This document shows, piece after piece, positions 32,920 through 42,271 of a stretch of DNA of 64,000 bases; position 1 is the first letter of the stretch, and each line of letters starts with the position of its first letter. Source of the DNA: JBAZAX01 sp964568625 (lineage in GTDB: Bacteria > Babelota > Babeliae > Babelales > RVW-14); the NCBI GenBank assembly GCA_964568625.1, contig CAZMQG010000005.1:1-64000 (forward strand), in the 5' to 3' direction. The notes below the pieces were generated by a model. The model was not told the DNA's origin, searched no databases, and saw nothing but the letters and a program-made list of their open reading frames with translations. The position numbers were made by a program, and so were the translations under genes.

Positions 32920-34683
32920 TTAAGACTCCTTCAACTTTTTATATGCCTTCAAAAATTTACTTGCCATCATGATTGCCGGCCCTGATGATCCCACATTTTC
33001 AATTAAAATTGCCATTGCAAGAGGTTTCTCTTGCTGATATCTAAAAAACCCTGCAACCCAAGCATGCTCCAGTTGAATTTTATTTTTCTTCTCCGAACTC
33101 AACGCACATGTTTGAGCCGTTCCTGTTTTTGCATGAACTTCAATTCCATTGATGAAGCTTAATAATCTTACAGTTCCCTCTTGTACGGCCGCATGCATTC
33201 CATCTCTCAAAACCTTTAAAGTTTTTGGAGAAACATCAATTTTTTCACATTCAATAGCCTCGCTTTCCAAAATTCGGGGCCTTACAAGATGCCCGGAACA
33301 AACGGCTGCAACCATTCGCGCAACCTGGAGCGGCGTAACCAACAAATCACCCTGTCCAATACTAACGTTAAGAGTCTCGCCCTTCCACCATTTTTCACGT
33401 TTAACTGCCTTTTTCCACGCTTTATCGGGCACAAGACCTGCTCTTTCAGGCAACAAAAAATTCGTTTTTTGTCCCAACCCAAAACGACGCGCATACATAG
33501 CCAACTTATCAATAACAATTTTTCTAGCCACCTCAAAACAGTATACGTTGCATGATGCTGCCAAAGCCATTCGTGGGTTGAGTAATCCATGGCCTGAATG
33601 CTTCATACAGCAAATTTTTCTACCACAAAATTCAAGGTGCCCTTTGCAGAAAAATTCAGTTTGGGGTGAAATAACCCCTTCCTCTAACCCAGCTGTAACC
33701 GTAATAAGTTTGAACGTAGATGCAGGGGGACACAATGCACAAGTTGCCCGATTAAGCAAAGGATTATTCTCGGATAACTTTTCCCACTCTTCTTCAGAAA
33801 TTGGGCTTAAAAATAAATTAGGATCAAAACCCGGGCATGACGCCAACACTCTCACTGCACCATCTTCAGGGTCAATTAAAATAAAGGCACCAGTCTGCCC
33901 CTCCTCAAACAAAGACTCCGCTATTTGCTGCAATTCAAGATCGATTGTTAATTTTATATCTTCACCGGCCTTTGCTTCTCTGAAATCCTTCAACGCCAAT
34001 TTTTTGCCCGTAGAGTTTGTTACGCTTAAAACATAACCAGGCTGCCCCTGTAATTCAGATTCAAGCGACTGCTCAATCCCCGCCTTGCCTATTTTTTCAA
34101 TCCTATTTAAAAAACCTAAAACGTGGCTTGCTAAAGCTCCATGCAGATAAACTCTTTCAAAACGATTCGAAACCACCAAACTTGGGTGGTTTCCACAAAA
34201 TTCACTAATTTTACAGAGCTGATCAAAACTAATATTCTGGCAAAGCATTTTCCTTCTGGAATACCTTTCTGAAATAACAATATCCTGCAGATTTTGATCA
34301 TGTAGAAAATCAGCCCCCAAAATTTGACCAATTTTGCCAAGCAGGTCCATTTTTTCTTCATTAAGAACCTTTTCCCCTAACCCCTGCCAATAAAGGTCAA
34401 AAACAGGTTTATTTGCAGCAAGCAAGGTCCCCTTGTTATCAAGTAGATTCCCCCGGGGAGGATTAATAACCTCAATTTTAAGGAAATTTCTCTCTCCCAT
34501 CCCCATAAAAACGTTTTTTTGCTTAATTTGTAGGTAAAAAAGCCTCAAAACTATTAAAAATGCAAAAAAAACGAAGGCAAAAAGTATTTTAAATGCCCTA
34601 AAACTTCTGGTTGTGCTTATTCTTATGCGACTAATACTAAGCCCCTTCAATTTATTGATTGGATCAATCAATAGTATTAACAA
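32920..34683 (-). CDS. mrdA: Penicillin-binding protein 2
   Basis: A 587-residue class B transpeptidase that cross-links peptidoglycan during cell elongation. One membrane anchor (about 31-52), a dimerisation domain (PPRGNLLD, residues 75-82), and a transpeptidase domain with the active serine in STFK (322-325), SCN (377-379) and KTG (519-521). The open frame starts at TTG; no good ribosome site fixes the start, which may be a few codons inside. Its presence shows that the cell makes peptidoglycan. RodA is not adjacent. Confidence 0.93.
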   Translation of the reverse strand: MLILLIDPINKLKGLSISRIRISTTRSFRAFKILFAFVFFAFLIVLRLFYLQIKQKNVFMGMGERNFLKIEVINPPRGNLLDNKGTLLAANKPVFDLYWQGLGEKVLNEEKMDLLGKIGQILGADFLHDQNLQDIVISERYSRRKMLCQNISFDQLCKISEFCGNHPSLVVSNRFERVYLHGALASHVLGFLNRIEKIGKAGIEQSLESELQGQPGYVLSVTNSTGKKLALKDFREAKAGEDIKLTIDLELQQIAESLFEEGQTGAFILIDPEDGAVRVLASCPGFDPNLFLSPISEEEWEKLSENNPLLNRATCALCPPASTFKLITVTAGLEEGVISPQTEFFCKGHLEFCGRKICCMKHSGHGLLNPRMALAASCNVYCFEVARKIVIDKLAMYARRFGLGQKTNFLLPERAGLVPDKAWKKAVKREKWWKGETLNVSIGQGDLLVTPLQVARMVAAVCSGHLVRPRILESEAIECEKIDVSPKTLKVLRDGMHAAVQEGTVRLLSFINGIEVHAKTGTAQTCALSSEKKNKIQLEHAWVAGFFRYQQEKPLAMAILIENVGSSGPAIMMASKFLKAYKKLKES

Positions 34684-34770
34684 AAGTATTAATAAAAAGC
34701 TTTATTTTACTATATCGTACCATGTTACATGGAGTAATTTACCACAGTCAAGGAACAAGGTAAATCTATT

Positions 34771-34786
34771 CCCCCTCCCCCCCCCC
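34771..34786. repeat. Poly-C tract (C5-T-C10)
   Basis: A run of five C, one T and ten C in otherwise AT-rich intergenic DNA between the divergent mrdA and the exported-protein gene. Runs this long are prone to slipped-strand length change and can alter promoter spacing. Confidence 0.85.
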
Positions 34787-34908
34787 ATTTGCAAATAAGA
34801 AATTTATAAATTAATCTTGTTAGTAACTTAGTAAGTATAAAAAGCTTAAGTAAGTAGGTAAATTATAGATGTGAGGTTATATTTCAATATTTTTTTGGAG
34901 GTTATATC

Positions 34909-35949
34909 ATGAATAGATTCAATAAGATTATGCTTCTTGGATTTCTTTCTGTTGTTACTGGCGCTGCAAGCGTCAAGGGTGCAATGCCAAAATTTGAGGC
35001 TGTAAAAATAGGTGGTGCAGAGTCTAAATTTATGGCTATGCCAAACCCAGACGCAACATCTCGTGATGCTGCTTTTGCAAGAGCAACAACTGCAGGAGCA
35101 ACAAAGTTTATTTCTTTAGATGCAAGCAATAAATCAGGGTCCCATGAATATATCAACATGGACAGCACAACTGAAGAAACAGTTTCAGAATTGTTAAATA
35201 AATTCAACGATACTGACATTATTTGTGTTTATCCAAAATTCGAAGCATCAATTGCAAATTTTGATCAAATTAACGCAGAAGAGAAAGCAAAAATTGCTAC
35301 ACTTTATGCTTGTTGGATGATCAAAAACGATGACTTGTATCCTACAGATGGAAAAGTTCAATTGAACGGTCAAGAAATTCAATTGACTGAAGCACAAAAT
35401 GCTTTGGTAAAATCTTACTTTGTTAAGGCAAATGCATCACTTTTGAATATGGAACCAAAGAAGCCTGAAACTAAAGTACAAGCTGGTTCTTCAAGTAAGG
35501 CAAGAAAAATGGCTTTAGCCACAGCTGGTGGTTTAGCTGCAGCCTACCTATCATACTTGGCAATCGGAAACATTGTTTACAACCATGCTGGCTGCACAGA
35601 TGAATCATCCAGTTTGACATGTGCTGCAACAAGTCACGCAAACAATATGGCAGAAAACGACGTATTATATGTTCATACATGTAGATTTTTAACTGCTGCT
35701 GCAGCTGCAACAGGCTACTCTGTATCAGTGCTTTGGAATTTATTAAAACCAATGCTACCTGCTTTGCCAGTAAAACAAGCGGCTCAACAATTAGCACAAC
35801 AAATTGTTTATCAACCAAACTGCTCTCAATTTGATAGACCTGCAGTTTTACCAACATGCCCTTTAATGGAGCCTTGTTTGTTAAGCGAACAACCAGTAGC
35901 TGGTAATGCTGGATTTCTCGATGGGCTTTTGTGGCTCTTCCGTAGATAA
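34909..35949 (+). CDS. Exported membrane protein of unknown function
   Basis: A 346-residue protein with a signal peptide (about 1-25, VTGAASVKGA), an Ala/Thr-rich exported part, a membrane segment at about 203-225 (ALATAGGLAAAYLSYLAIGN), a second weaker one near 262-282, and a Cys/Pro-containing end. GGAGG lies 8 nt before the ATG, and a strong terminator follows. A strong ribosome site plus terminator suggest a well-expressed monocistronic gene. No family is recognised. Confidence 0.65.
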   Translation: MNRFNKIMLLGFLSVVTGAASVKGAMPKFEAVKIGGAESKFMAMPNPDATSRDAAFARATTAGATKFISLDASNKSGSHEYINMDSTTEETVSELLNKFNDTDIICVYPKFEASIANFDQINAEEKAKIATLYACWMIKNDDLYPTDGKVQLNGQEIQLTEAQNALVKSYFVKANASLLNMEPKKPETKVQAGSSSKARKMALATAGGLAAAYLSYLAIGNIVYNHAGCTDESSSLTCAATSHANNMAENDVLYVHTCRFLTAAAAATGYSVSVLWNLLKPMLPALPVKQAAQQLAQQIVYQPNCSQFDRPAVLPTCPLMEPCLLSEQPVAGNAGFLDGLLWLFRR

Positions 35950-35978
35950 TAAATAATTAGATTTAATTATAATATCTT

Positions 35979-36018
35979 AAAAAGCAGGGCGTGATTGAAT
36001 CACGCCCTGCTTTTTTTT
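35979..36018 (+). terminator. Intrinsic terminator of the exported-protein gene
   Basis: A perfect stem of about 17 bp (AAAAAGCAGGGCGTGAT / ATCACGCCCTGCTTTTT) with a 3-nt loop and eight T in all, one of the strongest terminators in the window. It separates the gene from the tRNA cluster. Confidence 0.95.
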
Positions 36019-36065
36019 AATTATCTATCAATTATTTACAAAAATATTAAGAAGTAAAAAAAGAG

Positions 36066-36139
36066 TGCGCCCGACAGGACTCGAACCTGTGGCCTACGGA
36101 TTAGAAATCCGTTGCTCTATCCAACTGAGCTACGGGCGC
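36066..36139 (-). tRNA. tRNA-Arg (TCT)
   Basis: Acceptor GCGCCCG pairs with CGGGCGC; the anticodon loop TTTCTAA gives TCT, reading AGA/AGG; the T arm reads GGTTCGAGTCC. CCA is not encoded. It is the last of three tRNAs in the minus-strand cluster. Confidence 0.95.
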
Positions 36140-36188
36140 ATAGACATCTCAGTAAAATAAATTTATTAAAATAGAAAAATGAAAGAAA

Positions 36189-36264
36189 TGGTCGGGGCGG
36201 TCAGATTCGAACTGACGACCCCTCGCTCCCAAAGCGAGTGCGCTACCAACTGCGCTACGCCCCG
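36189..36264 (-). tRNA. tRNA-Pro (TGG)
   Basis: Acceptor CGGGGCG pairs with CGCCCCG; the anticodon stem CTCGC/GCGAG holds the loop TTTGGGA, so the anticodon is TGG. CCA appears encoded (36189-36191). Confidence 0.95.
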
Positions 36265-36331
36265 ACATTAATTTTTTTCTTTAAGTTACACTAATTTCAA
36301 ATTTTATGGAAGATGATTTTTGATTATTTTT

Positions 36332-36408
36332 TGGGGTGAGCGACGGGGATCGAACCCGCGACATTCAGAGCCACAGTCTGACGCTCTACCAGCTGAGCTA
36401 CGCCCACC
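36332..36408 (-). tRNA. tRNA-His (GTG)
   Basis: Acceptor GTGGGCG pairs with CGCTCAC with one G-U pair. The extra 5' G opposite the C discriminator, a hallmark of tRNA-His, is present. The anticodon loop CTGTGGC gives GTG. CCA is encoded. Confidence 0.95.
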
Positions 36409-36478
36409 ATATTCAAAAATGTTATTTCCAATATTATAAGCTGTTTACAACAAAAATCAAAGGTCAAATTCAAGTTTC

Positions 36479-38158
36479 TTAGTTTTCCACTTTTTCAATT
36501 ACAGAAATTTCATCTGTAAGATAATTTTTGTTCAATAATCGTATGGCATCCACACGCGTCAATAGCGTCTTTTTCTTACGACCTTTTTTAAGCCAATTAA
36601 GTAAATTAATCATATTGACGCTTGCCTGAACCTGACTATCCGTTGCAAGAGCCTCTTTCTGTCGCTCATTCCAACTTTTTTCATTTTTCTTACTTTTACC
36701 GGAATCGTCAGTAGAAGAATCCCCGCTTTCTACATTATATTCTGATGAATCATCTTCGTCAGTATCTTGATCCTCAAGCCCTTGCGAATCATTAGACAAA
36801 TCAATCAGTGGCTCATTCTGCGCTTCCTTTTTCTTGGCTTCTTCCTCTTTTTTAATAGCTTCATCAGCCGGCAACCCTAAATTTTCGCTTACCTCTTTGA
36901 CGGTTATGTAATTTTTTAAAGAGTTCTCTTTCCCATAAAACTCTTTAATCCATTCCATCTCATCGGCAGGAACATATTTTGGTTTGATTGTAAAATCAGG
37001 CGCTATCCCTTGAGCTTGAAGTGATGAACCATCAGGTAAAAAATATAACATTGTTGTTAACTTTAATGCACAACCATTTTTAACGGGAATTAATTCTTGA
37101 ACAGACCCTTTTCCAAATGTAGTCATACCAAGCAAAAATACCATCAATTTCTTTCCTTTCCACCCTCCATTTAAATAACTTTGCTCGGAATGAAACCGTA
37201 GGCAACCTGCCAAAATTTCAGAAGCAGACGCCGTAAAATTATTAATCAAAATGAATATAGGCACATCACTTTTCAAAACAGGATCAGAATTTGTAAAATA
37301 TTTGGCGACAATCTTACCATTCCTATCACGCGTATGGACAACAGGTGCCCCTTTTGGTAAAAAAAGACCTGCCATCTCAATGGCAGAATCAAGCGTACCA
37401 CCTGGATTTCCACGAAGATCAAGCACAATCCCCTTACATTTGCCCTGGTTTGCTTTTTCAAGTAAACCAGACATCTGCTTGGCTGCATTTTCTGTAAACT
37501 GTTTTAACGAAAAATAATAAACATTTTGATTCTTAAAAAAGTAGCACAAAGAAATCTGGTCTTTGATAATATCGCGCGTTACCAAAAATGACATTGGCTT
37601 TTTCTTGCGAGCAATTTTAATAGAAATTTTTGTTCCAACTTTACCTTTTAACTTATTAATCACCTGATCCGTAGTCATATTTTTAAGATTATCTTTTCCG
37701 ACTTTAATAATTCTATCACCCTTTTTTATACCAACCTTTTCGGCGGGACTACCAGGAAGAACCTCAATAATCATCAAAGAATCGTCATCAGGAGCTTTTC
37801 CAATAATACTTACACCAATTCCAGAAAACTCACCGGACGTAGACTCAAGTGTAGACTTATATTCGTCATTACTGAAAAAACTTGAATGCGCATCAACTTT
37901 TGAAACGGCTGACTTTAAAGAGTCCTGCACAAATCTATCAAAATCAACCTTACGAAACGCCTTTTTTTCAACAATGCTCAAAACCTCGGAGTATGTTGGT
38001 AACCATTGCATTATATCTTTCTGAGCATCATATAATTTGGAATAGGACAAATCTTTTCCATTTTCAGATTTAACATCTTGAGAATCAGTTTCAGCAAAGT
38101 TAAAACTACACCAAGAAATTGCGCCAATAAAGCACAATTGCAAAGAAAACGACTTCAT
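36479..38158 (-). CDS. C-terminal processing peptidase, S41 family
   Basis: A 559-residue periplasmic protease of the CtpA/Prc type, which trims C-termini of envelope proteins. Signal peptide (about 1-22), PDZ domain (about 108-190, with GIGVSI and SPAEKVGIKKGD), and protease core with LDLRGNPGG (247-255), SASEI (311-315, nucleophile serine) and FGKGS (Lys350). The segment between SASEI and FGKGS is about ten residues longer than usual. Residues about 440-510 are an acidic Ser/Asp/Glu linker. AGGAGAGAG precedes the ATG. Confidence 0.92.
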   Translation of the reverse strand: MKSFSLQLCFIGAISWCSFNFAETDSQDVKSENGKDLSYSKLYDAQKDIMQWLPTYSEVLSIVEKKAFRKVDFDRFVQDSLKSAVSKVDAHSSFFSNDEYKSTLESTSGEFSGIGVSIIGKAPDDDSLMIIEVLPGSPAEKVGIKKGDRIIKVGKDNLKNMTTDQVINKLKGKVGTKISIKIARKKKPMSFLVTRDIIKDQISLCYFFKNQNVYYFSLKQFTENAAKQMSGLLEKANQGKCKGIVLDLRGNPGGTLDSAIEMAGLFLPKGAPVVHTRDRNGKIVAKYFTNSDPVLKSDVPIFILINNFTASASEILAGCLRFHSEQSYLNGGWKGKKLMVFLLGMTTFGKGSVQELIPVKNGCALKLTTMLYFLPDGSSLQAQGIAPDFTIKPKYVPADEMEWIKEFYGKENSLKNYITVKEVSENLGLPADEAIKKEEEAKKKEAQNEPLIDLSNDSQGLEDQDTDEDDSSEYNVESGDSSTDDSGKSKKNEKSWNERQKEALATDSQVQASVNMINLLNWLKKGRKKKTLLTRVDAIRLLNKNYLTDEISVIEKVEN

Positions 38159-38347
38159 TACTCTCTCCTACATTCTACTAGTCAAAATAAAACTCTAGAA
38201 ACCCATTTTCAACAAACTTTTTAACTATCCACTTTAAAAAAAGTGTAAACAATTTATGCTTAAATTATGATTGAAATATGGTAGCAATAAATTAAAAACT
38301 TATGCAATAAATTTATGTAAGTTCAACGAGAGGGTGAGGAAATCAAA

Positions 38348-39235
38348 ATGGATTGCAATCAAAATACTTCCATAGAAAAACAAACCCGACAAGTCATAAT
38401 TGTCACAGGGCTTTCGGGCGCGGGAAAAAGCGGAGTAATAAGAGGCCTTGAAGACCTTGGTTTTTATTGCGTTGATAATCTTCCGGTCCCAATGCTTTCT
38501 GTATTTTTAAATCTTGCATTCCAAACACAAACACTCAAAGTTGCGTTAGGCATAGATGCTCGAGGCGAACAATTCTTTACTGATTTCATCACTGAAGTAC
38601 AAAAATTAAAAAAAGAGCTCGGTACCAATTTAAAAATAATATTTTTAACCGCTTCTCCCGAAACACTTATTAAGCGTTTCCAGGAAACACGCCGAACTCA
38701 TCCGCTAGCTAAAGACATTGATCTCGTACAAGCAATTGAAAAAGAAAAGCAAATTCTGGCTCCAATAATGGGCATGGCGGATATTAAACTTGATACAAAT
38801 GCATTTAATACTCACGATCTAAGAAAATGGGTCAGTGTAGCATTTTCAAATGAACAAGTAAGAAAACTGGTCGTAAATCTAGTATCGTTTGGATTTAAAT
38901 ATGGAGTTCCAACTGAAAGCAACATGGTTCACGATTTAAGGTCGCTACCAAACCCATACTTTATACCTTCATTGAAAGCCTTAGACGGAAGAACTCCAGA
39001 TATTCAAAATTATTTGTTTGAACAACCAACCGTTGTTGCTTACTGGGACAAGCTTGTTGATTATACAAAATTTGCAATAGATAAGTTTTATCAAGAAGGT
39101 CGATTTTTCGTAACCGTATCAATTGGGTGCACCGGCGGCAAACACAGATCTGTGACATTTGTTGAACGGTTAAGCAAGCAAAATTGGGAAAACATAAAAT
39201 TCTTGGTAAATCACAGAGATGTAGGAAAAGAGTAG
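38348..39235 (+). CDS. rapZ: RNase adapter / nucleotide-binding protein RapZ
   Basis: A 295-residue P-loop protein of the RapZ/YvcJ family. Walker A GLSGAGKS is at 21-28, followed by GLEDLGFYCVDNLP, GIDARGE, FLTASPETLIKRF-ETRR-HPL and the C-terminal IGCTGGKHRSV motif. In enterobacteria it guides RNase E to the GlmZ small RNA and so controls cell-wall precursor synthesis; in other bacteria the role is less clear and it binds nucleotides. A divisome-type gene follows 35 nt downstream. Confidence 0.94.
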   Translation: MDCNQNTSIEKQTRQVIIVTGLSGAGKSGVIRGLEDLGFYCVDNLPVPMLSVFLNLAFQTQTLKVALGIDARGEQFFTDFITEVQKLKKELGTNLKIIFLTASPETLIKRFQETRRTHPLAKDIDLVQAIEKEKQILAPIMGMADIKLDTNAFNTHDLRKWVSVAFSNEQVRKLVVNLVSFGFKYGVPTESNMVHDLRSLPNPYFIPSLKALDGRTPDIQNYLFEQPTVVAYWDKLVDYTKFAIDKFYQEGRFFVTVSIGCTGGKHRSVTFVERLSKQNWENIKFLVNHRDVGKE

Positions 39236-39270
39236 CTGGACCTAATAAAAAAAGAGAAAGGCGAGATCAT

Positions 39271-39570
39271 ATGAAACAAAAAAATGTAGCCTTGCTGCTA
39301 TTTTTCGGAACAATTTTGTCAGCATGTCTTGGATATATTGTTTTTGGGAATCGAGGAATTATTGCTTATTACAAACTTAAACATGACATTGATCTAGAAA
39401 AACAACAAATTCAGGCATTAGAGCAAGAAATTAAGCATATTCAATCTAAAATTGACGACTGGCAATCTGATGAGTTTCACGCAGAAAAATTCGCTCGTCA
39501 GGAACTACAAATGGGCAAACCCGACGAGCAAGTCTACGTTTTGACAAATACAAGTGAAAAAAAAGATTAA
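39271..39570 (+). CDS. DivIC/FtsB-like septum formation protein
   Basis: A 99-residue protein: one N-terminal membrane segment (about 6-27), then a coiled coil (LEKQQIQALEQEIKHIQSKI, about 42-61), then the AEKFARQELQMGKPDEQVYVL ending typical of DivIC/FtsB proteins of the divisome. The ATG at 39271 with AAAGGCGAG upstream is preferred; the longer frame from 39184 runs through rapZ. FtsB-type proteins link FtsL and FtsQ at the division site. Confidence 0.82.
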   Translation: MKQKNVALLLFFGTILSACLGYIVFGNRGIIAYYKLKHDIDLEKQQIQALEQEIKHIQSKIDDWQSDEFHAEKFARQELQMGKPDEQVYVLTNTSEKKD

Positions 39571-39572
39571 AT

Positions 39573-40217
39573 TTAATTGTTTTTATACCCAACAACTTGC
39601 ACAACAACATCTTGACGTACATGATTAGACTCAGCAGCTTGAGGCTTTTCCGTTTGTTGTTTAACCGCCTCAAGTTGAGTAGATCCAGATTGTGCTTCAT
39701 TCTGAATTCGACTTGCTTCAGCCTGCGTAATCACTGGGATTTGAGAAGCCTCAGATTTTTTAGATATCACAGTTGTAGTAGATTCAACGTCATGAGACTT
39801 ATTGTCAGAAAATTCCATTTTGGATGAAGAACCTGTCCATGAATTATCAAGCGAATTATTAACCAATGACTGACAAGCTTTTATGTTTTCCTTTTCAAGC
39901 TTCTGTGTATGCAAAATTCTCTTTTGCTCAGCCACTTTGGCAAATTCAATATGGTGCTTCAATCGATTCAATTCCTGAGCCATTTTTGCCATAGTTTCTT
40001 CTATCTGCCTAATACTGGTATCAACACTGTAAAAAGATCCTGCATCAACACTACTGTTAATTTTATTTACATCCAAAGATTCTTTTTCTTGATTCGAAAT
40101 ATAATCATTTGAAGCCACATCTCGTGAAATTACATTTTGAGGATATAAATAAGCTAACAAGAAAAAAATATTAAAAACACAAATGATAGATAAACTATGT
40201 AAAAATCGATTAAACAT
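39573..40217 (-). CDS. Exported coiled-coil protein of unknown function
   Basis: A 214-residue protein; the ATG at 40217 (AAAGGA about 8 nt upstream) is preferred over 40241. It has an N-terminal hydrophobic segment (about 5-26), a short coiled coil (about 68-105, MAKMAQELNRLKHHIEFAKV), and a low-complexity Ser/Gln/Glu/Val tail. It is convergent with the divisome gene, only 2 nt apart. No family is recognised. Confidence 0.5.
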   Translation of the reverse strand: MFNRFLHSLSIICVFNIFFLLAYLYPQNVISRDVASNDYISNQEKESLDVNKINSSVDAGSFYSVDTSIRQIEETMAKMAQELNRLKHHIEFAKVAEQKRILHTQKLEKENIKACQSLVNNSLDNSWTGSSSKMEFSDNKSHDVESTTTVISKKSEASQIPVITQAEASRIQNEAQSGSTQLEAVKQQTEKPQAAESNHVRQDVVVQVVGYKNN

Positions 40218-40326
40218 AAATATGTCCTTTAAAAATAACACTATATTCGCAAAATATTATTTATATCGTTAGTTAATATTTGGACTATCTAATTTATTCG
40301 TTTTACCAAACAGATCAAGAAATTTA

Positions 40327-40758
40327 TTAATCTTCCTGATATTTTATGCTACGCATTTTTTTAATCATACTTCTGCGTGTTTTTGCCTGCAATCGAGATG
40401 CTTTAGCAGCTTTTGGCACACGTGTTGCCATACGTTTTTTGGGAACATAAAGAGCATTACGTATTTCTTGCGCAAGTCGCATAAGCGCCATATCTTTATT
40501 TTGTTGCTGACTACGCGATTCGCTATTGTGTATAATTAAATCACCATCTGTTGTTAAACGTGATTTAAGGTTCTCTAAAATACGATTTTTCTGTTCTTCG
40601 TTTAAAGCAAGCGATGTTCTAACGTTCCAACGAACAGTTATCCGAGTATCTGTCTTATTAACATGTTGTCCGCCAGCCCCTCCGGATCGGCTAGAAATAA
40701 TCTCAATTTCACAACCAGGAATAATAAAACCATTTTTAACAGATAAATCGTTCTTCAT
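40327..40758 (-). CDS. arfB: Peptidyl-tRNA hydrolase ArfB (ribosome rescue)
   Basis: A 143-residue protein with the release-factor catalytic motif GGQ in SSRSGGAGGQHVNK (about residues 23-36) and a basic C-terminal tail (PKAAKASRLQAKTRRSMIKK) that enters the empty mRNA channel. ArfB releases the nascent chain from ribosomes stalled without a stop codon. It lacks the codon-recognition domains of RF1/RF2 and has ArfB length. It stands alone after the alpha operon terminator. Confidence 0.93.
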   Translation of the reverse strand: MKNDLSVKNGFIIPGCEIEIISSRSGGAGGQHVNKTDTRITVRWNVRTSLALNEEQKNRILENLKSRLTTDGDLIIHNSESRSQQQNKDMALMRLAQEIRNALYVPKKRMATRVPKAAKASRLQAKTRRSMIKKMRSIKYQED

Positions 40759-40802
40759 TTGCTACAAAACCTTTCTACAAACAACTCAATAAATTTGCAA
40801 TA

Positions 40803-40837
40803 AAAAAAGCATCTACTATAAAATAATAGATGCTTTT
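40803..40837 (-). terminator. Terminator of the str-S10-spc-alpha operon
   Basis: On the minus strand AAAAGCATCTA pairs with TAGATGCTTTT, with a short loop that can also pair, followed by TTT. It lies about 32 nt past the rplQ stop and is the only strong terminator seen in the ribosomal block. Confidence 0.88.
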
Positions 40838-40868
40838 AATTTTTAAAATCACTTTAAATGGCTTTAAT

Positions 40869-41225
40869 TTAAACCCATTCAAGTCTTGCAACTTTTGCCG
40901 TATCGCTTTCACGTTGGCCAAGAGAAATAACTCTTGTATATCCACCAGGTCTGCCGACATAGCGAGGTGCAATTTCTTTAATCATTTTCATGACAGCTTT
41001 GTCGCTGTAAGGCAAAAGTGATTTGATTCTACGAATTGTATTAAAATCTGATCCTTTACCCGCAATTGTGACAATTTTTTCAGCAAGTTTTTGTACTTCT
41101 TTTACTTTAGATTTTGTACTTTGAAGTACTCCATACTCAATAAAATGAATCACTTGATTACGAAGCAAGGCTGTTCTATGCGCTGATCTTAGATTTAATT
41201 TTTTTCTACCAAATTGATGATTCAT
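40869..41225 (-). CDS. rplQ: 50S ribosomal protein L17
   Basis: 118 residues, full length. It begins with MNHQFGRKKLNL, has HRTALLRNQ, and ends with the typical PRYVGRPGGYTRVISLGQR--D. It follows rpoA after 2 nt and is the last gene of the operon. Confidence 0.97.
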   Translation of the reverse strand: MNHQFGRKKLNLRSAHRTALLRNQVIHFIEYGVLQSTKSKVKEVQKLAEKIVTIAGKGSDFNTIRRIKSLLPYSDKAVMKMIKEIAPRYVGRPGGYTRVISLGQRESDTAKVARLEWV

Positions 41226-41227
41226 GA

Positions 41228-42271
41228 TTATTCACCACTTTCTTGATCTTTTAGAACTTTTTTAAGATCTAATTCTTTTACATTCATTCCCAAGTGTAAC
41301 CCAAATGCCAACAGGATTTCCTTAACCTCACGCAAAGACTTACGACCAAAGTTCTTTATTTTAAGTACGTCATCTTCTGTTAGATTAACTAAATCAATAA
41401 CACGTTTAATTCCAGCTCCGACAAGACAATTGTGCGCGCGAACTGAAAACTCCAATTCATCAATTGGTTTAAGGAATAAGTCTACAGGTAATCCTTTAGT
41501 TGGACCTTCTAAATCAAACTTACCTTCAACCTTGCCTTCTTGTCCAACTTCTCTCGATAGCTCATTAAACGGAATTTCTGTTGCTTGCAAGAAATGTTCT
41601 AACTGTGTTCTCAAAACCGATGTTGCATAATGAATCATATCTTGAGGTTTAACAGCTCCATTTGTCTGTAGGCAAAAAGTTAACTTGTCGTAGTCGATTC
41701 TTTGTCCAACACGAGTCTTTTCGATATTATATTCAACTCTTTTGACAGGGGAAAACATCGCATCCAAATAAATTCTATTGTCAGGCTGAAGAGACTGTCC
41801 AACAGGCCATTGTGCTGCAAGATATCCTCTTCCAGTTTCAACTGTAAACTCTATATCAAGTTCTCCATCTGGAGCCAGGTGTGCAATAATATGTTCTTTA
41901 TTAATCACTTCAAGGTGGGCATCGGTTTTAATATCAGCAACCTTTGCAATTCCTGCACCTTTAAAAGAAAGATACATTTTCCCAGGCTCGCCTGTAGAAT
42001 TTTTAATCGCAATTTGCTTTATATTCAAAACTAATTGCAACGTATCTTCAATAACACCTTTTACTGTTGAAAATTCGTTATTAACACCTTTTATTACAAC
42101 AGAAGTTACAGCAGAACCTTCCACAGAAGAAAGCATAACCCTTCTTAATGCATTTCCAAGCGTAGTCCCGTAACCCGGTTCCAATGGCTGAGCAATCAAC
42201 TCACCATATGTCTCAGAAGATACCTGTTTGTTCCAGCTCAACTTAGGAAGTATCAATGGCTTATAATTCAT
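41228..42271 (-). CDS. rpoA: RNA polymerase subunit alpha
   Basis: 347 residues. The start at 42271 (MNYKPL) fits the family and has AAGGGA about 10 nt upstream; the TTG at 42298 is rejected. The N-terminal dimerisation domain has EPGYGTTLGNALRRVMLSS (about 32-50). The C-terminal domain (about 265-335) has the IKRVIDLVNLTEDDVLKIKNFGRKSLREV helices that contact UP elements and activators. It lies between rpsD and rplQ as usual. Confidence 0.97.
   Translation of the reverse strand: MNYKPLILPKLSWNKQVSSETYGELIAQPLEPGYGTTLGNALRRVMLSSVEGSAVTSVVIKGVNNEFSTVKGVIEDTLQLVLNIKQIAIKNSTGEPGKMYLSFKGAGIAKVADIKTDAHLEVINKEHIIAHLAPDGELDIEFTVETGRGYLAAQWPVGQSLQPDNRIYLDAMFSPVKRVEYNIEKTRVGQRIDYDKLTFCLQTNGAVKPQDMIHYATSVLRTQLEHFLQATEIPFNELSREVGQEGKVEGKFDLEGPTKGLPVDLFLKPIDELEFSVRAHNCLVGAGIKRVIDLVNLTEDDVLKIKNFGRKSLREVKEILLAFGLHLGMNVKELDLKKVLKDQESGE

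Noticed and set aside
33149..34036. 295-codon open frame on the plus strand
   Set aside because: It lies wholly antisense to the penicillin-binding protein 2 gene, whose motifs are complete; the translated sequence shows no domain or good ribosome site.
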